Shown: positions 1-34,065, numbered from the stretch's first letter. The stretch is DNA of 64,000 nucleotides from Pomphorhynchus laevis (GCA_012934845.2 WNNJ02000353.1:62001-126000); one strand, 5' to 3'. Notes: generated from the sequence alone by a model not told the origin. A program made the numbers and translations.

Positions 1-288
1 TAATGTCTTCCGAATGTCATTATCACTTGTAAAAACATCACCATACAATTTGCTTGGACAAGGTGTAGTTGCGATTAATTTCTTATTATACAATGAACCA
101 TTACATAAACTGGAAATTTGATGGCGATATTTTAGATATACACTGTCGTTAAGTTTATATATTTTTGTAGATAGAATAACTTTACTTTGCCCAAGAAAGT
201 ACATTATCGGATATCTATATATTGCTATGATCAATAAAATAGCAAATAATGTTACATAAATTTTCCTTCGAAAAATACGAAATCTCAT
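1..288 (-). CDS. 5' end of a type II membrane protein gene, runs off the window
   Basis: The minus strand is open for 96 codons from an ATG at 288-286 to base 1 with no stop. An in-frame stop lies six codons upstream of this ATG, which supports it as the start. The N-terminus is short and basic (MRFRIFRRK), followed by one hydrophobic segment at about residues 10-25 (IYVTLFAILLIIAIY). It then reads as an ordinary soluble, lumenal-type sequence with two cysteines (near residues 62 and 77). This is the signal-anchor topology of Golgi type II enzymes such as glycosyl- or sulfotransferases, but no catalytic motif falls inside the window, so the enzyme class is unknown. The rest of the gene, and any introns, lie beyond the left edge. 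Confidence 0.6.
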   Translation of the reverse strand, partial: MRFRIFRRKIYVTLFAILLIIAIYRYPIMYFLGQSKVILSTKIYKLNDSVYLKYRHQISSLCNGSLYNKKLIATTPCPSKLYGDVFTSDNDIRKTL

Positions 289-1450
289 GTGATTTCTTAT
301 ATATTAGAAACGGCAATCGGTTATTGATGTCTTGTGCAAAAAATCTTGTTGTCTTAATTTTTAGAGTTATGTTAGATCAATAGGAGCTGACATTGTAAAA
401 CATTCCATACATATTTGAAATATTTCAATGAATAACTCAATATTTTGTAAAGTTTAAACTTGAACAAATGCTTAAAACTTACGTTTTAATTATTTAAAAC
501 GTGAGTTTAAAATCTCACGTTTTAAACGTGAGTTTAACTTGACGAAAAGTTCAGGGCAACACTTTCACATTTGAAGTCAACATCTAGGTTCTCGGAACAT
601 GCTTTTGTCATTGAAACAAAACTTATTTAAGACTTTTTCAGTGTTATTTTGATAACACTGAAATTTCATGAGGTAAAATAATTTTCTAGAAAATTTAACA
701 TTAGCAAATTTCCTAAAATAGTAAACTCTGCTGTTAATGGACTTGCAATCAATTCAGTTATGAAATTTGAAACTAAATTTTAATTTATTGCTGAAAAGTA
801 GTTAGTTACCCTCAACTAATGGGGTAGCTACTAATTTGAGGGTAACTATCTTAAGACCATTTGCGGGTAACTACTAATTTGTAAATAATATTTTGAAAAT
901 TAAAAAAAATATAATATCTTAATTATTATAATTACTAATTATTATTAATTGGCTATGAATTAATGGATCGGCTGCGTTCCAATTAATGGATTGAAACTCA
1001 GCAGTAGAGAGGTGGGGCGAGTGTCGTCTACTAAAGGAAGGTTTGATTTTGATAATAATTTATAATTTAAGTTATAATTTAACTTGATTTAAATTATAAA
1101 AATCTAAAGACAATTATTAATTTTATTATTTAATCATAAGATTTTGATTTAGCATTATTATGTTTCTATTTTATAATTATATTAAATACGTAGACTCAGT
1201 TAGCTGATTTAATTAATTTATTGCTGAAAAAATATATTTTTAGGTAGACATTATAGTTACATTATAGTTAGGCAGACGTTATAGTTATTATGGTAAGTCG
1301 TTATTAACCATTTTCTTAGTAAATTCAATTAAACAATGCTTAATATGTGTATATTTGCATATAATCTTCTGAAATATATATGCTACAAGTCTTAGAATAA
1401 CGGAAAAATTATAATATTGAAAAAAATATTTAATCATTGTATCTAAAGAA
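289..1450. other. AT-rich intergenic DNA
   Basis: No gene, RNA or long repeat is seen. There are short self-complementary stretches, for example around 480-540 where a motif containing AAACGTGAG recurs in both orientations. This would hold the promoter and 5' UTR of the leftmost gene. Confidence 0.5.
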
Positions 1451-2022
1451 CTACTTCATTCCATAAGAAAATGTGTCACCAGTGTCACCATATATCATCC
1501 AGCATTTATTAATGCCTTGATTCAAATAAAAGACTTTTCCAATGGGATAATTAAAAAATAAGGTCGACCCATGCATATTAATAGTGTAAGGTTCTGCTAT
1601 TCGATCGAAGCGACAAAGTATCTGTTTGACAAGTATCTTGTAATTGGCAAAATATTATTGACATAATACTTTTTTAAAACATTTATAAAATGTCTTACAC
1701 ACCAATCATAGTATTCTTTCCCAATTTGCAAAGTTTGTAGGAAATCCGTTTATGCGATAATATATTGACTTCAACTTAAAGCGACATTTCACTAAAACAG
1801 TATTTAAATTGTTACAATACAAATATAATTTATCCCTTTTCATTGATGCTGAAATGCATTCACATGCATTAATAACGATCGCGAGTTCTGTCATTAATAA
1901 TAAAACAACTATTTTCGCTTGAAGCATTCACCTGGCCAACCTTCAGAATATTCTCCGAATGTTTGCATGTGAATGAAATGATGCATTAGAGCAGAAAATG
2001 TGTCTTGTCCAGACAACTCCTT
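1451..2022 (-). CDS. coding-like open frames of an unknown minus-strand gene (possible exons)
   Basis: Three pieces look protein-coding. (i) 2022-1932 is a 91-base open stretch bordered by an AG acceptor (ends CATAG) and a GT donor (CCAG then GTGAAT). It reads KELSGQDTFSALMHHF and on to GWP, entering in phase 0 and leaving in phase 1. (ii) 1927-1706 is a complete ATG-to-stop frame of 73 codons starting with a hydrophobic leader and containing four cysteines. (iii) 1654-1451 is open for 68 codons ending in TAG and includes HGSTLFFNYPIGKVF and CWMIYGDTGDTF. The pieces are in different frames, so they are either exons separated by short introns or a decayed gene. No family is recognised. The retroelement at 2165-5345 sits directly upstream. 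Confidence 0.3.
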
Positions 2023-2269
2023 CTATGTCAAATATCAGGCTATGATTTTGGAAATGAATGTGTACTGCGCATACTTTTGAATTCACTAGTTTGAAACTAT
2101 TTAATTCATAAAATGTTATTAAAAAATTATTAAATAAATTTAAATTAAAATGTGATGAATTTTATGTTATTGCCGATATAAATAAATAAATTTGTATTTT
2201 TATTTTTTTTTATTTTTTTTAAAAGAAAAGAAAAGTTAATTTACAGAAATTAGGTTCCCGTAAACGGGC

Positions 2270-3410
2270 CTATAAATGAGATTTATTGTCAGGAAAGATT
2301 GGATGTCTTCTACTTGATCGCGGCATTCGCAGACATAGTGAAGACGCACGTGCAATCGAGTAGCTAATCTTGCGTTTAAGGTGAACCAATACATCACTAT
2401 ATTTTTCTGATTTTAACCTCGATGATATCGAGGCAATGTCCTTGAGTAGCTTAAGAGCTCGCGGTCCAACTCCTCCTGATGATGAAAAAATTAACGGTAT
2501 GAACTTGCTTTCTTCCACACTGACAATTCTTTCATTGTATTTGCTGTTTTTGCGATTTTCATTATATTCAAAGGCGGCGAGAGGCGAACTGCTGGCATAT
2601 GACGGAGCATGTACTGAAAAAACATTGACGTCAAAAAACGTCCGCTCATATCGATTGTCCTGTAGTCCATAACATGAAATGTCTAGGCGCGCATTGTTAT
2701 TTTTCGTTGTTGAATTATTCATGAATTCTAAGCTGTCTGGAATCTTTTGCAAAGTTGGTTCGACTTCGACGCCGTGGCATATCTCTGATAATGCATAAGC
2801 GATCGTGTTCCGAATATCGTTGTGACGGATTATTGGTACACCACCGCGTTTACATGATAATGCGTGAATAATGCCATTTGTTGTACCGCATATACATGTT
2901 TTTTTGTTTAGATCTGGTGGATTCCATCCATATCTGGAACATATGGCATCCCTAAATTTATAAGAATGGAGATGAAAGTTATCAACGGCTAGAGGAAGCG
3001 CACTTAGCCATGATGAAGCGCAATTCTGAGTAGCATGGTTAATTGCATTCAATACTGCTTGTTGAGCCCTTTGTTTGACATCAATTAAACGGTTCTTGTA
3101 AACATTAATTCGTTGACAAGAAATACTTTTTATAACATCTGCTTGTACTTGTCGCAGAGTTTCTCCTGTATATTCAGAATCATAAGTATTACAGATTAGT
3201 TGTGCGTTTTCATACTCCAGTGTGGATGCGAAAATGGGGTCTAATACGCCTAGACCTCCTAGTTTAAGAGGTGAGGTCAATATTGTCCACCAATCATGAT
3301 TCAAGGTTCGACTGGTTAAAGATGGTAAAAGCTTGTTTTTTTAGTATGGTCAATAACGTTGACAAATGCACGCATTCAAATGTTGTATTTCTGAAAAAGT
3401 GAGTCCATTT
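2270..3410 (-). pseudogene. retroelement C-terminal region: zinc knuckle and putative PD-(D/E)XK nuclease
   Basis: The long frame 3304-2270 (344 codons) begins after a broken stretch (3410-3305). It contains KLGGLGVLDPIFASTLEYE (a post-RT thumb-like segment), then CICGTTNGIIHALSC, a C-x-C...H...C knuckle. Next come ARLDISCYG and TFFDVNVFSVHAP, and FIPLIFSSSGGVG. An LDI followed by FFDVNVF has the spacing and acidic residues expected of a PD-(D/E)XK nuclease core, as in the restriction-like endonuclease of R2-type elements; that assignment is inference. The copy at 51.6 kb keeps LFDVNIY and FIPLVFS at the same positions, which supports functional constraint before decay. Confidence 0.7.
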
Positions 3411-4802
3411 CTATTGTACTGATTTGGTAAGACTGATATAAGATACATGTGGATCAACTTTGGCTATTTCTACTAAACGATCAAGTAGACGAGTCCAACT
3501 TTGAGATTTATCAAGTGCAACCGAATCTACATACTCGGTAGTGCCTATAGGAATGCCAAGTATCATAATACCATCCGATGATATTCCAATTTCTTTCAAT
3601 GGGCATGCTTGCTTCATTTCAGATGGATGAGTAAGCAGTTGTGTTTTCTTAGCGTTAACGAAATATCCGTATTGAGGTCCATCGCTATTTAATACATTCC
3701 ATACTATATTTAACTCGTCAATAGTACCGACAAAGTTTGCATCATCCGCAAACCAAACTTGTGTGATGCTGGGAACACTGTTTTTAATTTTGTTGATCAA
3801 CGGAAGTGATGCCATGGAGAAAGCCGCCATAGCTAAGGGGTCCCCTTGTGTGAACCCCTCTCGAGAAAATATGCTTGTACCGCCAAGCACTAGTTGAGCG
3901 TCAGTTCTGTAAGTGTTTGCAAGAACACAAGCCAACGAAGGACAAATGTATTGTATATTGTGAATAGCAGCTTGTCGATTTAAATAGTTAAATGCGTTAG
4001 AAACATCCACGGCAAGAACACAGCGTTGTTTATTCGACATAAATGCGGATTTGATGGAATGAATAGCAATTTCAATTCCGCCACGTTGTGATGCTGCCAA
4101 TTGACTCTTTCCAGCCACGTCTTGCAAGTCGAATTTTACCACTTCAAGTATGGCTTTACATACTATGCGTCTCGTAATTTCACACACTCCTATCGGTCTT
4201 ATGCCCCCAGATTTCTTAGGGATAGCGACAAGCCTACATGTCGTAAACGCATCAAGAACACCAGGAGGAATTTTATCAGTAGTTAATCGAATTGTGAATT
4301 CAGCCAAAGCCCTGGAAAGGTTACGTGAATGATTTCCGAAGCCTGTGAGCATGAATTTTCATAGACTCGAATCACATCCTGACGGTCCTGCACTTCCGTT
4401 AGTCTTTTTACAAGCTTTGATGATAGCGTCTTCGTCAATTTGCGTGAAGCGTACAGAGTGATGTGTGATCGCTCCATGAATTGGTGATGACAGAAGAGAA
4501 TCAGTATGTAGATTTTCTGGGATAGGGTGTAGATTTTCAAGCACTTCTTTGACAGATGAAGATCCAACCATAACATTAGGGCCTAGTGGACCTGACGAAT
4601 CATTCTTATCAAGAATCGCGGAACTTGCAGCAACTTTCCCTCGTAACATTAGTCTAACATAATTCTTTTTCCAATCCGTCATATGTGAATTTTTTCTAGG
4701 TTCACTAAAAGCTACTTGTAGGTAATTGGCCTCGTCAAAAAGCTCTTTATATTTTTTTGTTGACCACAAAGCCAGTCTGTTCTCTAATGTTTTTCGAATC
4801 AC
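3411..4802 (-). pseudogene. reverse transcriptase domain of the retroelement, interrupted
   Basis: Two frame-matched pieces (4802-4362 and 4358-3411) are separated by an in-frame TGA at 4361-4359. Visible RT motifs are KKSGGIRPIGVCEITRRI (finger region), AVDVSNAFNYLNRQA (motif A with the catalytic Asp), FTQGDPLAMAAF (motif B) and WFADDANF (motif C, FADD in place of the common YADD). IMILGIPIGT follows. The TGA falls where related elements appear to carry Trp, so a single G-to-A nonsense change is the likely cause. A TAG at 3413-3411 cuts the frame again after SLTKSVQ, and homology continues on the other side. Confidence 0.85.
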
Positions 4803-5338
4803 GTTAACTTTTTTCGATGGAATTCTTTGGAGAACGCATTGTAAAAAACTGTAGCAGACTTGAGAACAGAGTTCTCATTATTATTTTTTCGTGCAACATC
4901 GAAATAGAAGTTTGCGATAGTATCAATTATAGTATTACTTGCAGAACATCGAAGGAGCACCACGATATTTGGCTTCCATTGAATAACCACTTGATATATC
5001 CCCTCAATATTACAAATTTCTAAGTTATTAGAAATTCCATTATTCACAGATACAATCTGAGTAGCATCAGTAATTACTGTTCTGTTTGCATGATTTTGAT
5101 ATGCATTTCTTTGCGAAGATTCTGATTCTATAGCGTTTCTGTATATATTATTTTCCGGAATTCCAGTTAAAATACATACACCGGACGATGTACTTATATC
5201 CGTCTTATTGATACATCCGCCCACTCTACATGTTGTGCATTTTCGACCGGCCTTAACACATTTGCAGTTTTTGCATTTTGCAGCCTGTCCATTGCAATTG
5301 CAGCATTTCAATACACTGTCAGGACGTCCTTTAGGCAT
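4799..5338 (-). pseudogene. retroelement N-terminal region with tesmin-like CxC zinc motif
   Basis: This 179-codon frame starts MPKGRPDSVLKCCNC. Within the first 45 residues it has a dense cysteine pattern (CCNC, CKNCKC, CTTC, CIN) like the CXC/tesmin zinc-binding fold, a likely nucleic-acid-binding module. The remainder, to about residue 175, has no motif I recognise. The frame ends in TGA right after an A-run (six A's at about 4806-4811 on the minus strand). The RT frame resumes one base out of register there, so this is a frameshift rather than a natural gene end. Confidence 0.7.
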
Positions 5339-5409
5339 TATTATTGTAAGTAGTTAATTTATTAGCCCAAATAAATAAATGTATTTACTTCAGTTCGCAA
5401 ACTTTTTTA

Positions 5410-5592
5410 ATGTCGATGTCGTCGATGGTTGTCGTTGTCGATGTCGTCGATGGTTTTCGTTGTCGATTGTAAGATGGAAAATTGTATGTAATAATGGTTG
5501 TCGTCGATGGTTCTCGTCGATGGTTGTCGTCGATGGTTGTCGTCGATGGTTGTCGTCGATGGTTGTCGTCGATGGTTGTCGTCGATGGTTGT
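5410..5592 (+). repeat. 13-bp minisatellite, unit GTCGTCGATGGTT
   Basis: Tandem and imperfect copies of GTCGTCGATGGTT lie between the retroelement 5' end and the poly(A) site of the lectin/CUB gene. Copies are regular from about 5500 to 5590 and mixed with GTCGATGTC variants before that. The overlapping 85- and 78-codon open frames here are by-products of the repeat. Confidence 0.9.
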
Positions 5593-5661
5593 ATTTACTT
5601 TTGATTGTATGTTTATCAGAAATGTATGTTTATTAGAAACCAAAATTTTTTAATTTGTATT

Positions 5662-5667
5662 TTTATT
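5662..5667 (-). terminator. poly(A) signal AATAAA of the lectin/CUB gene
   Basis: AATAAA on the minus strand, 82 bases past the TAG stop at 5751-5749, in an A/T-rich stretch. This is the expected distance for a short 3' UTR and supports 5749-6061 as the terminal exon. Confidence 0.65.
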
Positions 5668-5748
5668 GCAAAAATAATAATAAAAAAGTCAAAACAAAAA
5701 TATAAATCGGTAAAGAGTTGTCTGGATTTGTACAAAGGATGCTAAATA

Positions 5749-28435
<22,687 letters not shown>

Positions 28436-28657
28436 GTCACATCTGATTAGACAAAATTATTCATTTTACATCCATCTGAAAAATATCAACAGGATAGTGA
28501 TAATTAAGTGATAATTTTGTATTTTTGACTTTTCTTTGCATATCAGAGCTTTAGCAAAATAGAACTACTTCCCAATTACATGGGTTCATTCAGCTGTGCT
28601 ATAATTCACAATATCAACAGTACTTTTATTCTGAAAGGTTTTCGGCATATACAGTTC
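28436..28657. other. presumed promoter/5' UTR region of the lectin/CUB gene
   Basis: 220 bases of AT-rich DNA directly upstream of the start codon. No TATA box at a convincing distance or other motif is distinguished from the AT-rich background. Confidence 0.3.
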
Positions 28658-28915
28658 CTACTGAGATAGAGCATGCAAGATAGACAATAATTTGATATTT
28701 ATTTCGCTAATAGAGCCTTGCGCTTTTTCCTTCACGATGAAGGACTCTGCTGTTGTATCCAACATAGAAAATGTATATGCAACAACAATATGTTGAAAAT
28801 AGCACGACCATAATAACAAGCCTGTCAACAGATCCATTACACTCCGAGGGTAGCATTCCACCAATGTCCAGGGTGATTGAAATTTGCAATTTCGTTTCTG
28901 TAATTTGAATTGTCA
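28658..28915 (-). other. unexplained coding-like open region upstream of the lectin/CUB gene
   Basis: The GC-richer minus strand is open in two frames. One gives about 87 codons, including CKFQSPWTLVECYPRSVMD, ending TAG at 28660-28658. The other includes LPSECNGSVDRLVIMVV followed by a hydrophobic Cys-rich run, FSTYCCCIYIFYVGY, and a basic end. An acceptor-like TTCAAATTACAG precedes both. Neither starts with ATG, and neither matches a family I know. It could be an upstream exon, a decayed gene or chance. Confidence 0.3.
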
Positions 28916-31900
28916 AAAACAAAAGACAGAGTATATTCCCCAATTAAATTCAAAAGCTGAGATTGAAAGGAGAACGCACATATAGAGGGGGGAATAACTT
29001 CGAATGTTGTTTCCAGATGAGTCCTCGAAACAAAAGCTGAGAAGAAATTGGAGATTCGTTAGAAACAAAATGCGACGTTGTGATTTAGAATGAACAAAAA
29101 ACTACTCCATCTCTAAACAAATTTTCTCTAAGAAAATTTTTGAATATTCCTTCTTGGAACGAATCTGTTGTAACTTATCGCATAATTTTATTAACCTAAA
29201 TACATAAGTAAATAGGCATGGCACTTAGTCAATTAGTGGTGACAGCTGAAAATATTCAAAATAATGTCAAAGTGAAGGGCTATACGCAAATTATGTTAAT
29301 TCTGAATTAGTTATCAACGAAAATTTGGTATGGAAATGAGGTTGTCTGTGCATCGTTTTTAAAGAAATATCTTGGTTTCGCCATTAGATCTTGTGCATTC
29401 TTGTTGTATAAGATTATATGGAGTGTAACAGTTGACAGATTTCGCCACAACTAAAAGGAATAATTAATGCTGGATTTACAAATGCTGACTATTAAACTGG
29501 AAAGATATGGATGATCGTACGAATAATCACGATATGTTAAACAATTTGCTGCGCAACAAATTGAATTTTAGGTTCAGCGGGTACAGCATGAGAAATGTGG
29601 TGAAAACGTTTTCTCTAAATCCAAGACAAAATTGGAATTTCGACCAATTTAAAAATGTTCGAAATTTAAAATCGACAAACAAAATAGGCATTCGAAATTT
29701 AAAATAGACAAAACTAAGACTGATAATTAAGAAAAATAATAAAAAATTATGGGTTTCTAATTATTTAATTGACAATATATTTTAATTACAATAAAAAATA
29801 TTAAGAATAATATTACGTTAATGACTCATTATGCTAAAGAGAAAGTGATCGAAAATAACACTCAATTGATGAACAGTTGACTCACATCAAATAACAACTA
29901 AATTTCCGTAGCGTCTGAACCTTACATTTTAAGTTCCTAACATTAATTTTGCAAATAGGCTTGTTTGTAAGTATTAACTGTACAAATCCAAATATATTAG
30001 TTAAGGTATATTCAAATATGTCCAAATATATTAGTTATTGAAATAATGAAATTCGAATAAAATATCGATGATTTAGAGTACATTTTCGCTTGTGATCACC
30101 CTTATTAAATAAGGGTTTTTATACAATGGGGCAAGCCTGCAATGAAACACTTGTGTTTAAATGTGAAAACGTGTGTATAAATTGTTAAAATTTTAAAGAA
30201 AAACGAAAAATTTCGAATTGATCAGAAATTTGACATTTCACGACTTGAAATGTCAAACATACATCAATTTAATGTATTGAATCGTTAAAGTTCTCATAAT
30301 TTTTTGACATTTCATTGAAAGAAAACAGCTTTAATTTAATTACACACTGTTCCGAACTTTGGGCATGCATTAACTATAAATTGAGCAAGAAACTATCGGT
30401 TTAATGAATTTGTTATCTAATGCTCGTTTAATGAATGAGCATCTAATTTCTAGAGATTTCCATATGTAATTTAATATTTTTATTGCTTGTGACATTTTAT
30501 CTTATAAATTCAGTGACCAGATAATTGCTGGTGACTAAAGATATTATCATTAGAATGCCGTAGACATTTAATTCTGCTACCATATAACATAAAAGCGTAT
30601 AGAAATACTGTTTAATTAAAATAATATCTAAATATCATCGAATTTAAATGTTTCTTATGTAAATTAAACTTTTAATTGCATAACACATTTTTTAAATTAA
30701 TTGAAATTAAATTTTTGGATTGAACTAGAAATAACACGTAGACAAAAACTGTAAAATATATTATAAATATTTGACATGGAAGATAAATAATTGAAAATGT
30801 AAAAAATGATCGTTATCGAGATGATATGAAAGTTATATAAAATAAAAAATTAGTTAAAAAATTATTATATTTAATTATATAAATTATCATTAATTATAAT
30901 AAATTATATTGAAATAAAGATACAAAACATTTAGATGATAACCAAAATGTGTTGTAATATAGGCAAGTACCACGAGTTTAGGGATGATATCAGTAAAATG
31001 TTAATTTTTAGTAATTATTAAAGAAAAATATTCATGGGATAAAACAAGTTTTGTTGCCAAACACTAACGATGTCATTTAAAATAAATGAAATTATAATAT
31101 GAAATTATAATATTCTTAAAGATAATTTTATGTGCTTGCACAAACAATCTCTGCAAGGATATTTTAAACATTGGAAATATTTAAAATATTGTCTGACTAC
31201 GGTCATCAAGTTTCCAACTAAATTAAACACAAACTTCTTACTAATTATATTTTAATTTCCGATCGAGTAGATTGTGAACAATATATCCGATCGTGCTTTT
31301 CCATGTAGAATTTCCTGAGTAAAATTTAAAATTATAATTAATTTAGCACAAATATTTAGTGTGGTGGAATCTTAGTAGACCTATTATTCGAAAATAATAT
31401 TACCTTTGTCATATACTAGGATATAATAACCGACACACCAATACGGTCATTACCAAACTGCTTAGGAATACACCACAAATTTTATATAGTTAATCTTAAA
31501 TTTTTAAATTACAACCAGGACAGAATGTGACACTGTGGTGGTCTCTTATTATTTGCGGATAAGTAGTTCAAAAATGCTGATTTAATTAGCAAGTATTATT
31601 GAACGAGTAATAATCGTTTTGATTAGTTTTAAGGATGCGAGAACTAATATTTGTTAGAAACTCGATTCTATGTGTTTTAATGTTACCATCTTGTTCATAC
31701 TAAAGGGCGGTTGATTTAATACATGCATTACTTAGAGAAATCGAATTTGATAAATTCATTATATTAAACTATAATTTTGGACTTTGATATAATCACACTA
31801 CTGTTATGGGTCTACCAAAATTCTTGGTCGAATAGTAAGTGTTTTTCTTATATAACAAAAACACTAAAGATTGAATTTCTTATATGCCTGGATGCGAACA

Positions 31901-33529
31901 TATGAAGACCCTATACGCTGTCACTTAAAAGAAAACTTGTCAATACCAACAGATGAATACTTGTATAAATTAATACTATTTTTCCAACATCATCGGCGTC
32001 AGTGACTTTAATCAGAACATGATCATTATTGTAAGTACAACTGCTCAATTAAGTGGTTAAAATGCCGCTCTATAATCAAAATCAATTAAAAATTGAATCA
32101 ACAAAAATGTTATGCATTTTAAATATTTAAGTACGCAATCTTCTTAAACGGAAGCTTTCCTGCTTTCTAAATCTTAATGCGGCAATATCCAATTAGACAC
32201 GATTATAATTAAAATAATTTAATTATACGTTACATTACAACTCGACAAGATACATTGCTAGATCCTTAAATGCAATAATGGAAGACATTAAATTACTTCA
32301 ATTGTAAAAAAATCACAAAAGTATTACAATATTTCGAACCGTTGTAGAAGTATATTGAAAATATGACAATGTAAAGCTTCAAAAGATTCTTTTTTCAAAC
32401 TGGCATTTCAATATTTGCTTATGCTATAAATGAGAGAGTGTGTGTTGTAACTAATTTTGTAAACAGCTGTAGTTTTAGAATACGAATTAAACATTTTAAG
32501 GTCAATACTGTCAATATCTATGAATTAAAAAAATATATACTGAATTAAAAAATATATATTATGAATTAGAAATATAAATTTTAAAAAGGTATAAACTATT
32601 TGTTAAAAACATATCAAGACGATTTTAATTATTAAAATTAATTATTATTACGATTAAAAATTTCAGATTGAAATTAACTGATTACCGAAAGCTGAATTAC
32701 AGCTATAGAATATGATAATACGGGTATTATCATATTCTATAGTTGTAATTCTGCATGATAATACCGGTATTATCATGTTAATACCCGTATTATCATATTC
32801 TATACATATTATCATACTTACAACATGCTATTGATCCAAACGATTAAGTCCACTGGTCAAAAAGTGCTGTTTAAAACTTGACTCCCAAATTAAACCTCGC
32901 ATTATATTTGGAGTTAAAGATTTAATAGTGGTGTGAAGTTATTTTTCGACGTCGTACTCAAACTGCTTTAGTGATAATCGATAGTAGTTAAAATAAATGA
33001 CTGCTGACTGCAACTTAAATGCAAAATTAAGTCAATTATATTCTTCAAATAATTGATTGCAAATTTTCAAGGATTTAATGAGTTGAGAGCGCAGAGAGTA
33101 AATAGCTGATAAAAAAATTAATGAAATTACACTACATGGTCGAAATTGTAACTAAATTACAAATGATGAGTGGATTTTGTTTCTTTATAAGGATGGAAAG
33201 CGATTCAAGGGAAATTTACATTTTTAAAAATATATCCATTTAATGTTTCTCAAAATCAAATTACATGTCGGCATTTAAATTAAAAGTTTCTAATGAGAAA
33301 AAATATTCCAGAAAATGATTATATGAACGTCGATAATTATTTCCTCTCTCTAAGTACAAAGAAACCATTTAAGAATCGAATCGTTTAGTGTGTTTCAACA
33401 GTGATCAATAACCAATAAATGTTAATGATTAATCTATTAATTCTCATATTCATGTTAGAATTAATTTTAAGTTGATATACCTGTGCAGTCGTTTTTACTA
33501 TTGAAATTTTGATGACTATCTTTATTCTC
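28916..33529. other. AT-rich DNA with no recognisable gene
   Basis: Only scattered short frames (for example 66 codons at 29507-29707, plus strand, with Asn/Lys-rich sequence) and small hairpins (around 30100). The palindromic cluster at 32694-32812 is listed separately. A CAGATGAGTCCTCGAAAC string at 29016-29033 resembles a collapsed hammerhead core but lacks stem II. Confidence 0.5.
32694..32812. repeat. cluster of nested palindromes
   Basis: GAATATGATAATACGGGTAT and its complement form a perfect 30-bp palindrome at 32708-32737. A second, CATGATAATACC/GGTATTATCATG, and a third copy of the first arm follow at once. The segment as a whole folds on itself. Confidence 0.85.
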
Positions 33530-33815
33530 ACGCCACTTTAATCCAATCTATAAGCCAATAACAATATGTTACATTTCAATATTGGCGGACCTCATAAGCT
33601 ACTGATTCAATACCTACGTTTTACGTTTCGGTTCTTTTAATGTTGGCTGACGATCACTCGACTCGTCTGCTTTTATTAGCATTTAAGATTTAATGAAAGA
33701 CTTTCGTCTTACAGATTGCAAATTTAATTGAAATCATTTCTGATTTAAAATTAAATCTGCGTTGGTAGGGGAAGGTGCTACCAATTTGAGTCGAGGAATA
33801 GTAAAACAGTTATCA
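33530..33815 (-). mobile_element. dispersed repeat family B copy (reverse)
   Basis: Reverse complement of the copies at 43.3, 53.2 and 53.6 kb: shared ATTTCAATATTGGCGGACCTC, CGACTCGTCTGC, GAAAGACTTTCGTC, GTTGGTAGGGGAAGG (here split across a few differences). No ORF. The overall length of about 270 bp and several dispersed copies fit a non-autonomous transposon. Confidence 0.8.
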
Positions 33816-33829
33816 AATATTACATAATT

Positions 33830-34065
33830 TATTTAGCAATAATTTTATAATCCAACAACCAAAAATGTATCAAAATTTTATAATTTAGCTATCAAAAATG
33901 TATCAATAAACAAAATTTATCGAAAATTTTATAATTTAGCAATCAAAAATGTATCAATAATCAAAATTTATCAAAAATTTTATAATTTAGTAAGCAAAAA
34001 TGCCTCAAACATTTTACAGTAAGAAAAAAATTATCAAATATTTTATAATTTATTAAGCAAATATA
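33830..34065. repeat. degenerate about 60-bp tandem repeat
   Basis: Four imperfect units built on ATTTTATAATTTAGCAATCA followed by AAAATGTATCAATAA. Directly downstream of the family B copy. Confidence 0.8.

Larger units (their letters stand above)
2165..5345 (-). mobile_element. broken non-LTR-type retroelement with C-terminal nuclease-like domain (copy 1)
   Basis: Read on the minus strand this is one element of about 3.2 kb. It starts with the ATG at 5338, continues through a reverse transcriptase, and ends in a short 3' UTR. That UTR contains a small hairpin (CCCGTTTACGGG, near 2254-2265) and an A-rich tail (about 2230-2165). No LTRs are seen. The order, N-terminal Cys-rich zinc motif, RT, CxC...H...C knuckle, nuclease-like domain, resembles R2/CRE-type elements with a restriction-like endonuclease rather than the AP-endonuclease class, although the family cannot be named with certainty. 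The copy is dead: a one-base frameshift in an A-run near 4805, an in-frame TGA at 4361-4359 and an in-frame TAG at 3413-3411. The copy at 50.1-51.95 kb is its relative. Confidence 0.8.

Noticed and set aside
5379-5643. Open frames of 85 and 78 codons on both strands
   Set aside because: They are generated by the 13-bp repeat.
29015-29034. CAGATGAGTCCTCGAAAC as a hammerhead core
   Set aside because: First base differs from CTGATGA and stem II is missing; at best a decayed remnant.
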